In this document: positions 35,166 to 44,058 of the stretch, one piece after another
Position numbering within the stretch: position 1 is the stretch's first letter
How the letters are laid out: every line of letters starts with the position of its first letter
Assembly (NCBI RefSeq): GCF_026712245.1
Contig: NZ_JAPPUY010000004.1
Location: 434,001-498,000 of the forward strand
Direction of reading: 5' to 3'
Origin: Roseateles hydrophilus
Lineage (GTDB): Bacteria; Pseudomonadota; Gammaproteobacteria; Burkholderiales; Burkholderiaceae_C
Length of the DNA: 64,000 nucleotides
The notes under the pieces: model-generated
The model's input: only the letters and a program-made list of their open reading frames with translations
What the model was told of the DNA's origin: nothing
Databases searched by the model: none
Translations under genes and position numbers: made by a program

Positions 35166-36866
35166 CTACGAAGCCCCCGCGCCCAGCCCGGCGCGCTGCT
35201 GCTCCTGCAGCCGCAGCACGCGCCGCTGCACCTTGCCGGTGGTCGTCATCGGCAGCGCGGCGATGAACTCGACCTCCTTCGGGTACTCGTAGGGCGCCAG
35301 GCGCGCCTTGACGTGGGCCTGCAGCGCGGCCACCAGCGCGGCGTCGCCCACATGCCCGTCGGCCAGCACGACGTAGGCCTTCACCAGCGCACCACGCTCG
35401 GCGTCGGGCTTGGGCACGACGGCGGCGTTGGCAACCGCCGGGTGCTTGAGCAGGCAGTTCTCGATCTCGCCGGGGCCGATGCGGTAGCCGGCGCTCTTGA
35501 ACACATCGTCCGCGCGGCCCTCGTACCAGAAGCTGCCGTCGGCCTCCATGCGAGCCAGGTCGCCGGTGCGGCACCAGCTGTCGGCCGGGTCGCCGGTGAA
35601 CTTGGCGCGGGTGGCGGCGTCGTTGTTCCAGTAGCCAAGGAAGAAGACCGGGTCGGGCACGCCGTGGCGGTCGCGCGCGTGCACGGCCACCTCGCCCACC
35701 TGGCCCGGTGCGCATTCGCGGCCGTCGTCGTCGATGACGGCCACGCGGTGGCCGGGGTAGGCGCGGCCCATGCTGCCGGGCCGCGCCGGCCACAGGCGCT
35801 GGCAGTTGCCGAGCACGTAGTTCATCTCGGTCTGGCCGAACATCTCGTTGACGGGCACGCCCAAGCACTCGCGGCACCAGGCGAACACCGCGTCGCCCAC
35901 GGCCTCGCCGGCGCTCATCAGCGTGCGCAGCTTGAGGCCGAGGCGCTTGGGGCGGGGGGCGGCCTTCATCATGGCCTTGAGCGCGGTCGGGAACAGGAAG
36001 GCGTGCGTGACGCCATAGGCCGCCATCAGCTCGAAGGCCTTGTCCGCCGTGAAGCGGCCCTGCCAGGCCACGATGGGCCGGCCGAAGTAGAGGCTGGGCA
36101 GCAGCGCATCCATCAGCCCGCCCGTCCAGGCCCAGTCGGCCGGGCTCCAGAAGACGGCATCGCTCGGCTTGCTCTCGTCGAAGGGATCGAAGCCGAACCA
36201 GTCCTGGCTGGCGATGAAGCCCGGCAGGTTGCCGATGAGCGCCTGCTGCGGCAGCAGCGCGCCCTTGGGGTTGCCGGTGGTGCCGCTGGTGTAGAGCAGC
36301 AGCGCCGCGTCGCTGGCGCGCGTGGCCACGCGGGTGAAGCTCGCGGCCTCGGCCTGCAGCACGTCCATCCACGCGAGCTCATCGCGCGCGGTCGTGCAGT
36401 CGCCCACGACGATGACGCGCCGCAGCGCCGGGCAGTCCGGCCGGGCCGCACGCAGCGCCGGCATGGCCTCGCCGGCGGCAATGGCCAGCACGGCGCCGCT
36501 GTCCTGCAGCCGGTAGGCCAGCGCCTCGGCGCCGAACAGCATGGACAGCGGCAACGCCACCGCACCGATCTGCTGGATGGCGATGTGGGCCACGGCCGTC
36601 TCGAAGCGCTGCGGCAGCTGCACCGCCACGCGGTGGCCGCGCCGCACGCCCTGGGCCATCAGCGCGTTGGACAGGCGGTTGGCAGCGCGCTGCAGTTGCG
36701 CGTAGCTGTACTGCGCGCGGCAGCCGCTGTCGCTCTCGAAGTAGATGGCGGTGGCCTTGGGCGTGGCGCGCGCCCAGCGGCCGCAGCAGGCCTCGGCGAG
36801 GTTGAAGTCCGGCGGAACCTGCCAGCGGAAGGCGGCATGCAGCGGCTCGTAGCGGTCGTCGGCCAT
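35166..36866 (-). CDS. AMP-binding acyl-CoA synthetase
   Basis: Cytosolic adenylate-forming enzyme of 566 residues that activates a carboxylic acid to an acyl-CoA. Motifs: phosphate-binding loop LLLYTSGTTGNPKGALLP, MFGQTEMN, the adenine-binding DSWCRTGDLA, hinge RADDVFKSAGYRIGPGEIE and the catalytic Lys in PMTTTGKVQRRVLR. It resembles the acetyl/medium-chain (AcsM-like) branch. ATG 36866 (MADDRYEPLH) is preferred to the upstream start at 36908. The acyl substrate is not predictable here. Confidence 0.92.
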   Translation of the reverse strand: MADDRYEPLHAAFRWQVPPDFNLAEACCGRWARATPKATAIYFESDSGCRAQYSYAQLQRAANRLSNALMAQGVRRGHRVAVQLPQRFETAVAHIAIQQIGAVALPLSMLFGAEALAYRLQDSGAVLAIAAGEAMPALRAARPDCPALRRVIVVGDCTTARDELAWMDVLQAEAASFTRVATRASDAALLLYTSGTTGNPKGALLPQQALIGNLPGFIASQDWFGFDPFDESKPSDAVFWSPADWAWTGGLMDALLPSLYFGRPIVAWQGRFTADKAFELMAAYGVTHAFLFPTALKAMMKAAPRPKRLGLKLRTLMSAGEAVGDAVFAWCRECLGVPVNEMFGQTEMNYVLGNCQRLWPARPGSMGRAYPGHRVAVIDDDGRECAPGQVGEVAVHARDRHGVPDPVFFLGYWNNDAATRAKFTGDPADSWCRTGDLARMEADGSFWYEGRADDVFKSAGYRIGPGEIENCLLKHPAVANAAVVPKPDAERGALVKAYVVLADGHVGDAALVAALQAHVKARLAPYEYPKEVEFIAALPMTTTGKVQRRVLRLQEQQRAGLGAGAS

Positions 36867-36927
36867 CAGCCCCCCTGGTTGAGCGAGGCGCGATGCTAGC
36901 CAGCCCACCCGGTGCCGCCACTCGGGG

Positions 36928-37992
36928 CTAGCCCGGTGTGCCGCCCTCGAGCGGGCGCAGCCGCTCGCCGTCGCACAGGTGGCGCGACAGCAGCGCCGCG
37001 GTGAACGCCCAGCTCTGTGGGTGCATGCCGCGCTGGTTGTAGTGCGTGCGCGTCAGCGCGACGACGGCGCCCAGCGTGGGCAGGCCCAGCACGAGGTTGC
37101 CGCCGTTGCCGGCCATCATCCAGCCGCTGTGGCGGCCGCAGGCGAGCTCGAAGTCGCGGCGCCAGAACAGCTCGCCATAGTCCATGCCGAGCGGCGTGCT
37201 GCGGTGCGCGCTCAGCACCGTATCGACCTGCGCCGGCGCCAGCAGTTCGCGGCCCTGCCACTGGCCGCGCTGCAGCAGCAGCTGCATCAGCGCCGCCCAG
37301 TCGCGCGTGCGCAGCCGCAGGCCGCCGCCGCTCATGGTTTCGCCGCTGGGCGAGTGGTGCCATTGCACGGTAGTGATGCCCAGCGGCCCGAAGAGGCGGC
37401 GCTGCGCATAGGCCTCCAGCCCGCCGGGCATGCGCCGCTCCAGCAGCTGGCCCAGCAGCACAGTGCCGGCGGTGCAGTAGGCCCAAGGCGAACCCGCCGG
37501 CACGGCGCGGGTGGGCAGGTCCACAGCCCAGCGCAGCCAGCGCGGCAGCGGGTACATGCGCTCTTCGTTGCCGGGGCTGGCGTCCTGGTTGTCATCGCAG
37601 TCGAGCGCGGAAGACATGGTCAACAGGTCGGCCACGACGATGGCCTGCTTGGCCGGGCCATCGTGCGCCAGGGGCTGCAGGTCGGTGAAGGCGGCGAACA
37701 CGGGCGTGTCACGGCGCAGCGCACCGTCCTGCACGGCGGCGGCCACGAGCAGCGCGGTGACCGACTTGCCCACCGAGCGCGTGTCATGCAGCGTGTCGGC
37801 GCCAGCGCCGCGCGCATAGTGCTCGGCCAGCACGCAGCCGCCGCGCTGCAGCAGCACGCTGGTGCCGCCGGGCAGGGCCTGCAGCGCGGCCAGGTCGGCG
37901 GTGTCCACCAAAGGCTCGGCGGCGCGCGCGGCGCCACCAAGAAGGAGGGAGAAGCTCAGCGCCAGCAGCGCCAGGGGTCGTGAAGCGGTCAT
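36928..37992 (-). CDS. Serine hydrolase, beta-lactamase-like, exported
   Basis: Protein of 354 residues with signal peptide (cut near AARAAE). The active SxxK is in DTRSVGKSVTALL. At the second motif position the usual YxN is YCT (SPWAYCTAGTVLL), a less common variant. A C-terminal GRHSGWMMAGNGGN probably supplies the third box. Family members act as esterases or peptidases, as for the related lipoprotein at 2207. It sits between the acyl-CoA synthetase and an AraC regulator, all on the minus strand. Confidence 0.84.
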   Translation of the reverse strand: MTASRPLALLALSFSLLLGGAARAAEPLVDTADLAALQALPGGTSVLLQRGGCVLAEHYARGAGADTLHDTRSVGKSVTALLVAAAVQDGALRRDTPVFAAFTDLQPLAHDGPAKQAIVVADLLTMSSALDCDDNQDASPGNEERMYPLPRWLRWAVDLPTRAVPAGSPWAYCTAGTVLLGQLLERRMPGGLEAYAQRRLFGPLGITTVQWHHSPSGETMSGGGLRLRTRDWAALMQLLLQRGQWQGRELLAPAQVDTVLSAHRSTPLGMDYGELFWRRDFELACGRHSGWMMAGNGGNLVLGLPTLGAVVALTRTHYNQRGMHPQSWAFTAALLSRHLCDGERLRPLEGGTPG

Positions 37993-38025
37993 GGAGCCAT
38001 GCTCGCCGGCACCGGGCCGGGGCGT

Positions 38026-38841
38026 CTAGAACGTTTTGAACCCGCCCCGCCAGGCCGCCGGCGTGCAGCCGTACTCTGCGCGGAACAGGCGCGTGAAGTG
38101 GCTCTGGTCCGCAAAGCCGAGCTGCGCAGCCACGTCGGCAATCGGCTGGCCCTCGCGCAGGCGGCGCGCCGCCAGGTTGAGCTGAGCCCGCCGCTGCAGC
38201 GCGCCGGGCGAGAGCCCGTAGTGGCGCCGGAAGGCCCGCGACAGCGACACCGGGTGCACACCCGCTGCCGCGGCCAGGTCAGCCAGGCGCAGCGGTTGCG
38301 CGCAGTCGTCCACCAGTTGCTCCATGCAGCGCCGCAGCCAGGCCGGCTCTCCGCGGCCACGCGCCGCAGGGTCGTCAGGCGCCGCCTGGGCACGGCTCAG
38401 CGCACAGAGGCGGTGGCACTGCTCCTCGATCTGCAACAGCCCGGCCAGGTCGACGGCCACCGGCTGGCGGGCCAGGTCTTGCGCAACCGCTTGCGCCGCA
38501 GCGGCCAGGCGCCGTGCGCCGCCGTCCAGCAGCGCGAGGTCGGCCACCTGGCGCGCGCCCAGGCTCAGCGCCACGAAGTGGCTGCCCAGGTCGAGGAAGC
38601 TGTCCTGGTGTCGCGTGCCGGGCGGGTTCCACAGCACATCACCAGCGCCGAGCAGCCGGTCGGCGCCGCGCGCGCTGCTGCGGTAGCGGCCCGACAGCAC
38701 GACGATGAAGTGCCCGTCCGCATGCTCGTGCGGCAGCACCTCGTGCGCAGGCGTCTGTGCGGTCAGCCGCGCGAGGCTGAAGCCCGCCACGTCGCAGCGC
38801 GTGTCGAAGTGGCCGTAGAACTGGGCATGCCGCAGGCGCAT
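38026..38841 (-). CDS. AraC family transcriptional regulator
   Basis: Protein of 271 residues. The N-terminal cupin-like sensor (about 1-110; HEHADGHFIVVLSGRY, WNPPGTRHQD) is followed by an AraC DNA-binding domain (about 175-270) with two helix-turn-helices: LADLAAAAGVHPVSLSRAFRR and IADVAAQLGFADQSHFTRLFR. It lies 33 bp upstream of the serine hydrolase gene in the same direction, which may be its target. Effector unknown. Confidence 0.91.
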   Translation of the reverse strand: MRLRHAQFYGHFDTRCDVAGFSLARLTAQTPAHEVLPHEHADGHFIVVLSGRYRSSARGADRLLGAGDVLWNPPGTRHQDSFLDLGSHFVALSLGARQVADLALLDGGARRLAAAAQAVAQDLARQPVAVDLAGLLQIEEQCHRLCALSRAQAAPDDPAARGRGEPAWLRRCMEQLVDDCAQPLRLADLAAAAGVHPVSLSRAFRRHYGLSPGALQRRAQLNLAARRLREGQPIADVAAQLGFADQSHFTRLFRAEYGCTPAAWRGGFKTF

Positions 38842-38872
38842 CGGTCAGCAGGCCCGGGCAAGCAGCGCAGGC

Positions 38873-39397
38873 CTAAAGGCCCAGCCAGGCGGAGGGCGAC
38901 CACCGGCTGGGGCGCTCGCCGTCGCTGTAGCGCTCCAGCGCGTCGCCGGCGAGGCGGCAGATGCGCCACTCGGGCATCACGTCAGCGCCCAGCGACTCGT
39001 AGAAGCGGATGGCGTCCTCGTTCCAGTCCAGCACCGTCCAGTCGAAGCGGCCATAGCCGCGCTCGCAGGCCAGCCGCGCCAGGTGGATGAGCAGCGCGCG
39101 GCCCAGGCCGCTGCGGCGGTGCGCGGGGCGCACATACAGGTCTTCCAGGTACAGACCCGGCCGCGACAGGAAGGTGGAGAAGTTCTTGTAGAACAGCGCG
39201 AAGGCCACCACCTCGCCGCCCACCTCACCCACCACGCACTCGGCCGCCGGCTCGTCACCGAACAGGTGAGGCGCCAGGGACTCGGGGGTGACTTCCAGCA
39301 GGTGGCTGAGATTCTCGAACTCGGCCAGCTCGCCGATCAACTGGACGATGACGTGAAGGTCGCGGGGCTCGGCGGGGCGGATGTCTGGGCGGGGCAT
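38873..39397 (-). CDS. GNAT family N-acetyltransferase
   Basis: Protein of 174 residues. The acetyl-CoA loop is RRSGLGRALL, preceded by LYLEDLYVRPAHR, and the fold ends with the FYESLGADVM segment. The pattern (IRPAEPRDLHVIVQLIGELAEFE at the start) is that of diamine/thialysine acetyltransferase-like GNATs. Substrate unknown. Divergent from the alpha/beta hydrolase gene. Confidence 0.92.
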   Translation of the reverse strand: MPRPDIRPAEPRDLHVIVQLIGELAEFENLSHLLEVTPESLAPHLFGDEPAAECVVGEVGGEVVAFALFYKNFSTFLSRPGLYLEDLYVRPAHRRSGLGRALLIHLARLACERGYGRFDWTVLDWNEDAIRFYESLGADVMPEWRICRLAGDALERYSDGERPSRWSPSAWLGL

Positions 39398-39438
39398 GAG
39401 CGCATTGTCGGGGCTGCGCCGTCGCCTACAGTGCGGAT

Positions 39439-40353
39439 ATGCCCCATGTCTACACCGTTCATCGCCCGCATCACAGTGAGTTCCTGACGCTGCGCAGGCT
39501 GCGCCACCACCTGCTGCGCTGGGGTCAGCCCTTGCCGGGCCGCCCGCCCCTGGTGCTGGTGCATGGCTGGATGGACGTGGGTGCCTCGTTCCAGTTCTTC
39601 GTCGACGCGATGCACGAGACGCGCGAGGTCATCGCGCTGGACTGGCGCGGCTTCGGCCTGAGCGACGCGGGCGGGGCCGACTGCTTCTGGTTCCCCGACT
39701 ACCTGGCCGACCTGGACGCACTGCTGGACGTCGTCAGCCCCGGCGCCCCGGTCGACCTGGTGGGCCACAGCATGGGCGGCAACGTGGTGATGAGCTACGC
39801 CGGCGTGCGCCCGCAGCGCGTGCGCCGGTTGGTGAACCTGGAAGGCTTCGGCATGCCCGACGTGTCGCCCGCCGCGGCGCCCGAGCGGCTGGCGCGCTGG
39901 CTGGACGAGCTGAAGGACCCACCCTCGCTGCGCCCCTACGCGACGCTGGCCGACGTGGCCGAACGCCTGCGCAAGAACAACCCGCGCCTGCCGGCCGACA
40001 AGGCTGCCTGGCTGGCGGCCCACTGGGCGCGTCCTGCGTCCGATGAAGAAGCGACAGGTTTCCAGCTCAACGCCGATGCGGCGCACAAGCTGTCCAACCC
40101 GGTGCTGTACCGCAAGGCCGAGGTGCTGGCCTGCTGGCAGCGCATCACGGCGCCCACGCTGTGGGTGGAGGGCAGCGACGACCAGCTGACGCGCTTCTGG
40201 GGCGGGCGTTACCCGCGCGACGAGTTCGAGTCGCGGCTGGCCGTGGTGCCCGACCTGGCCCGCACGGTGCTGCAGGACGCCGGGCACATGCTGCACCACG
40301 ACCAGCCCGAGGCCCTGGCCGCGGCGGTGGAGGCCTTCCTCGGCGCAGCCTGA
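39439..40353 (+). CDS. Alpha/beta hydrolase
   Basis: Protein of 304 residues. The oxyanion region is LVHGWMDVG, the nucleophile elbow VGHSMGGNV, the acid in EGSDDQLT and the His in AGHMLHHDQP, so the Ser-Asp-His triad is complete. No signal peptide. The GWMD segment resembles family members annotated as serine hydrolases of the MGLL/epoxide-hydrolase type. It converges with the small DUF4212 gene 6 bp away. Confidence 0.9.
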   Translation: MPHVYTVHRPHHSEFLTLRRLRHHLLRWGQPLPGRPPLVLVHGWMDVGASFQFFVDAMHETREVIALDWRGFGLSDAGGADCFWFPDYLADLDALLDVVSPGAPVDLVGHSMGGNVVMSYAGVRPQRVRRLVNLEGFGMPDVSPAAAPERLARWLDELKDPPSLRPYATLADVAERLRKNNPRLPADKAAWLAAHWARPASDEEATGFQLNADAAHKLSNPVLYRKAEVLACWQRITAPTLWVEGSDDQLTRFWGGRYPRDEFESRLAVVPDLARTVLQDAGHMLHHDQPEALAAAVEAFLGAA

Positions 40354-40359
40354 ACGCAC

Positions 40360-40608
40360 TCAGCGGCGCTCGGCGAACTCCTCGTCCAGCCGGCGCATGC
40401 GCCGCGCGTAGACGATGACGATGGCGCAAAAGCCCAGCAGCGCGCCCTGCGAGGCCAGCCAGAAGGCCAGCGGCCAGCCGAACAGCTCCACGCTGAGCTC
40501 GCGCGCGAACACCACGGGCACGAAGGCCACCAAGGCCCAGGCCAGCAGCAGCGCGGCGGTGAGCCGGCGCGTGCGGCGCCAGTAATCGCCGTGCCCGGTC
40601 TCAGTCAT
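40360..40608 (-). CDS. DUF4212 small subunit of sodium:solute symporter, orphan
   Basis: Membrane protein of 82 residues with two hydrophobic helices (about 17-35 and 45-66). It fits the DUF4212 (sodium:solute symporter small subunit) family, which normally precedes a large SSS-family permease of the acetate-type group. No such permease is near; the next plus-strand gene is a hydrolase. The ATG overlaps the stop of the upstream peptidase gene by 8 bp, so it is translated from that transcript. Confidence 0.82.
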   Translation of the reverse strand: MTETGHGDYWRRTRRLTAALLLAWALVAFVPVVFARELSVELFGWPLAFWLASQGALLGFCAIVIVYARRMRRLDEEFAERR

Positions 40609-42778
40609 TCAGCAAGCCCCACTGCTGCAGCATGAAGGCGTAGGTGCGCGCGGTCTCGCGCAGCGCGTCGAAGCGGCCGGAGGCGCCGCCGTGGCCGGCC
40701 GTCATGTTGATGTCGAACAGCACCGGCGCGCTTCCCTGGTTCAGCTCGCGCAGCTTGGCCACGTACTTGGCAGCCTCCCAGTAAGGCACCTGGCTGTCGT
40801 TGATGGCCGTCTTGGCCAGCACGGCCGGGTAGACGGCGGGCTTGAGGTTGTCGTAGGGGCTGTAGGCGCGCATCCAGGCGTACTCGTCGGCCTTGTTGGG
40901 GTTGCCCCATTCGATGTATTCCTCGGTGGTCAGCGGCAGGCTGGCGTCCAGCATGGTGTTGAGCACATCGACGAAGGGCACCTGGGCAACCACGGCCTTG
41001 AACAGGTCGGGCCGCAGGTTGGCGGCCGCGCCCACCAGCAGGCCGCCAGCGCTGCCGCCGTGGATGATGAGCTGGCTGGGCTGGGTGTAGCCCTGCTTCA
41101 CCAGCGCCTCGGCGCAGGCGACGAAGTCGGTGAAGGTGTTCATCTTCTTGCCGAGCTTGCCGTCCAGGTACCACTGGCGGCCCAGGTCGCCGCCGCCGCG
41201 GATGTGGGCGATGGCGTAGATGACGCCGCGGTCCAGCATGGACAGGCGCGGGCTGGCAAAGCGCGGGTCGCTGGGGATGCCGTAGCTGCCATAGCCGTAC
41301 AGCCACAGCGGCTGCGGGCCGGCGCGGCGCTTGTCCTTGCGGTAGACCAGGCTCACCGGCACCTTGACACCGTCCGGCGCCGTCACCCACACGCGCTCGC
41401 TGGCATAGAGGCTGGCGTCGTAGCCGCCCTGCACGGGCGCCACCTTGAGCAACTGCAGCGCGCCGGTGGCCAGATCGGCCTCGTAGGTGCTGGCGGGCGT
41501 GGTGAGCGAGTTGTAGGCGAAACGCACACGCGGCGCGTCGAACTCGCGCTGCGGGGTCAGCACGGCGTTGTAGGCCAGCTCCTGGAAGCTGATGTCACGC
41601 GGCTTGCCAGCGCTCAGCGGGTAGATCCGCAGCTTGACCGAGCCGCCCTCGCGGATCTGGGCGACGGCGTGGGTCTTGAAGGCCACTGCCTGCTCCACCA
41701 TCGCGTCGGCGCGGTGAGGGATGAGCTCCTGGGCGCGCGCCAGATCGGCCGGCTTGAACAGCGCACCGGCGCCGGCCTTCATGGGCAGGCGCAGCAGACG
41801 GAAGTTCACGCCGCGGTCGTCGATGCGCAGCAGCAGCTCCTTGCCGAAGGGCGTGACCGCGTACTCCTGGCCGGTCTTGCGCGGCAGCACCTCGCGCCAG
41901 CGGCCCTCGGGCTGGTCGGCGGGCAGCACGCGCCAGTCCATGGTGTCCTTGGAGCGCGAGCCCAGCATCAACGTGCGGCCGTCCAGCGACTTGGCGAGCA
42001 TCAGGTTGAACAGCTCGTCAGGCTCCTCGTGCACCAGTTGGTCCTGCACGGCGCCGAGGCGGTGGCGCCACAGCTGGTGCGAGCGGCGGGCGTCGTTGTG
42101 GCGGATGTAGAACAGCGTCTTGCCGTCAGCCGACCACTCGAACGCGTCGGCATGCGGTGTGGTGGCGATGACGCGGTCTTCGCCGGTCGTCAGGTCGCGC
42201 ACGTGCAGCTCGAAGTCGCGCGCGCCGGTCGCGTCCACGCCATAGGCAACCCGCTGCTCATCGGGGCTGATGGACACCGCGTTGAGGTTGACGAACTTGC
42301 GCGTCTTGGCCAGCTCATTGAGGTCCAGCACCACCTGCTCGGGCGCCTGCGGGTCGTGCAGCCGCTGCGGGCCCTGCGCGGCGCGGCGCACGTAGACGGG
42401 GTACTGCTGGCCGACATCGATGCGGCTGACGTACCACCAGCGCCCTTCGCGCTGCGGCACACCCTGGTCGCGCTGCTGCACGCGGCCCTTCATCTCCTCG
42501 AACAGCCGGGCCTCGGCGGCCGCATGGGGCTTGAACCAGGCGTCCGCGTAGGCGGCCTCGGCCTTCAGGTGGGCCTGCACCTCGGGGTCGTCCTTCTCGC
42601 GCAGCCAGAAGTAGTCGTCGATGCGGCGGTCGCCATGCACGCTGACGTCCTTGGGCTTCTTGGCGGCAACGGGCGCGCGCGGCGCGTCCTGGGCGCGGGC
42701 GGCGCTGGTGGCGCAGATCAGGCTGGTAGCGAGCGCGGCCGTGTGGGCCAGCGCGCGCCAGGTGGGCAGCAGATGCAT
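40601..42778 (-). CDS. ptrB: Oligopeptidase B-like S9 serine peptidase, exported
   Basis: Enzyme of 725 residues of the prolyl oligopeptidase family: a beta-propeller (about 80-440) and an alpha/beta hydrolase domain with Ser in IHGGSAGGLL, Asp in INDSQVPYWE and His in MTAGHGGASGR. Oligopeptidase B cuts short peptides after Arg/Lys; the SLPLTTEEYIEWGNP segment fits this type. A signal peptide (cut near SAARAQ) makes it periplasmic, unlike the cytosolic E. coli enzyme. ATG 42778 is chosen for this signal peptide. Divergent from prfB. Confidence 0.92.
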   Translation of the reverse strand: MHLLPTWRALAHTAALATSLICATSAARAQDAPRAPVAAKKPKDVSVHGDRRIDDYFWLREKDDPEVQAHLKAEAAYADAWFKPHAAAEARLFEEMKGRVQQRDQGVPQREGRWWYVSRIDVGQQYPVYVRRAAQGPQRLHDPQAPEQVVLDLNELAKTRKFVNLNAVSISPDEQRVAYGVDATGARDFELHVRDLTTGEDRVIATTPHADAFEWSADGKTLFYIRHNDARRSHQLWRHRLGAVQDQLVHEEPDELFNLMLAKSLDGRTLMLGSRSKDTMDWRVLPADQPEGRWREVLPRKTGQEYAVTPFGKELLLRIDDRGVNFRLLRLPMKAGAGALFKPADLARAQELIPHRADAMVEQAVAFKTHAVAQIREGGSVKLRIYPLSAGKPRDISFQELAYNAVLTPQREFDAPRVRFAYNSLTTPASTYEADLATGALQLLKVAPVQGGYDASLYASERVWVTAPDGVKVPVSLVYRKDKRRAGPQPLWLYGYGSYGIPSDPRFASPRLSMLDRGVIYAIAHIRGGGDLGRQWYLDGKLGKKMNTFTDFVACAEALVKQGYTQPSQLIIHGGSAGGLLVGAAANLRPDLFKAVVAQVPFVDVLNTMLDASLPLTTEEYIEWGNPNKADEYAWMRAYSPYDNLKPAVYPAVLAKTAINDSQVPYWEAAKYVAKLRELNQGSAPVLFDINMTAGHGGASGRFDALRETARTYAFMLQQWGLLND

Positions 42779-42896
42779 GGGTGGGCTCTCCGGCCGGGCG
42801 CTGCCCTCGGCAGCCTGGCCCCGGCGGCGCAGAGTGTGCCTGCTCGGGCGCATGCAAAAATCGCGGCCTTTCCCGAACTGCACGCTTGTGCCCGTC

Positions 42897-44001
42897 ATGG
42901 ACATCGAACACATCAACCAAATCGGCAACAGCCTTGCCGACCTCTCAGCGCGCACCGACGCGCTAAGGGGGTATCTTTGACTTCGATCGCAAAGCACTGC
43001 GACTGAACGAAGTCAACGCCGCCCTCGAGAACCCCAACGTCTGGAACGACCCCAAGCGGGCCCAGGAGCTCGGCAAGGAGAAGCGGACGCTGGAGACCGT
43101 GGTCGACACGATCACGCACCTGACGACCTCGCTGGCCGACAACGCCGAGTTGTTCGAGATGAGCAAGGAAGAAGGCGATGAGGCCGGCATGCTGGCCATC
43201 GAGGAAGACGCCAAGGCCCTGCAGGCCAAGGTCGAGGAACTCGAGTTCCGCCGCATGTTCAACAACCCGGCGGACCCGAGCAACTGCTTCATCGACATCC
43301 AGGCCGGCGCCGGCGGCACCGAGGCCTGCGACTGGGCCGGCATGCTGCTGCGCCAGTACCTGAAGTACTGCGAGCGCAAGGGCTTCAAGGCCACGATGGA
43401 AGACGAGACGCCGGGCGATGTGGCCGGCATCAAGAGCGCCACCATCAAGGTGGAAGGCGAGTACGCCTTCGGCTTGCTGCGCACCGAAACCGGCGTGCAC
43501 CGCCTGGTGCGCAAGAGCCCGTTCGACTCGTCCGGCGGCCGCCACACCTCGTTCGCGTCGCTGTTCGTCTACCCGGAAGTCGACGACTCCATCGAGATCG
43601 ACATCAACCCGGCCGATGTGCGCACCGACACCTTCCGCGCCAGCGGCGCCGGTGGCCAGCACATCAACAAGACCGACTCGGCAGTGCGCCTGACGCACAT
43701 CCCGACCGGCATCGTCGTGCAATGCCAGGACGGCCGCAGCCAGCACAGCAACCGCGACGTCGCGTGGCGCCGCCTGCGCTCGCGCCTGTACGACCATGAG
43801 ATGAAGAAGCGCATGGAAGAGCAGCAGAAGCTGGAAGACACCAAGACCGATGTCGGCTGGGGTCACCAGATCCGCTCCTACGTGCTGGACCAGAGCCGCA
43901 TCAAGGACCTGCGCACCAACTACGAAACCTCGGCGACGCAGAAGGTGCTGGACGGCGATCTCGACCAGTTCATCACCGAGTCGCTTAAACAAGGCATCTG
44001 A
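42897..44001 (+). CDS. prfB: Peptide chain release factor 2, with programmed +1 frameshift
   Basis: RF2 of 367 residues, recognising UAA and UGA. Translation is 42897-42977, a +1 slip over T42978, then 42979-44001. The first 27 codons end at CTT before an in-frame TGA. After the slip the protein continues [13 protein letters not shown]. The tripeptide anticodon SPF is in [11 protein letters not shown] and the catalytic GGQ is residues 252-254 ([17 protein letters not shown]). The position five before GGQ is Ala, the usual residue. The gene ends with a strong terminator before pepN. Confidence 0.97.
42967..42980 (+). promoter_or_regulatory. prfB programmed frameshift site
   Basis: GGGGGTATCTTTGA: the internal Shine-Dalgarno (AGGGGG) lies at the conserved distance before CTT TGA. 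It is the canonical RF2 autoregulatory site: low RF2 makes the ribosome pause at TGA and slip +1. The downstream base is C (TGAC), the weak-termination context. Confidence 0.95.
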
Positions 44002-44009
44002 TGCCGCCC

Positions 44010-44036
44010 GGGCCGCGCTTGCGGCCCTCTTTCTTT
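44010..44036 (+). terminator. Rho-independent terminator after prfB
   Basis: GGGCCGC, loop GCTT, GCGGCCC, followed by TCTTTCTTT. The stem is 7 bp of pure G-C and begins 8 bp after the prfB stop, so it should end most prfB transcripts and separate them from pepN, which starts 22 bp later. Confidence 0.75.
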
Positions 44037-44058
44037 CGATTCCCCAAGGAAGCCCCTC

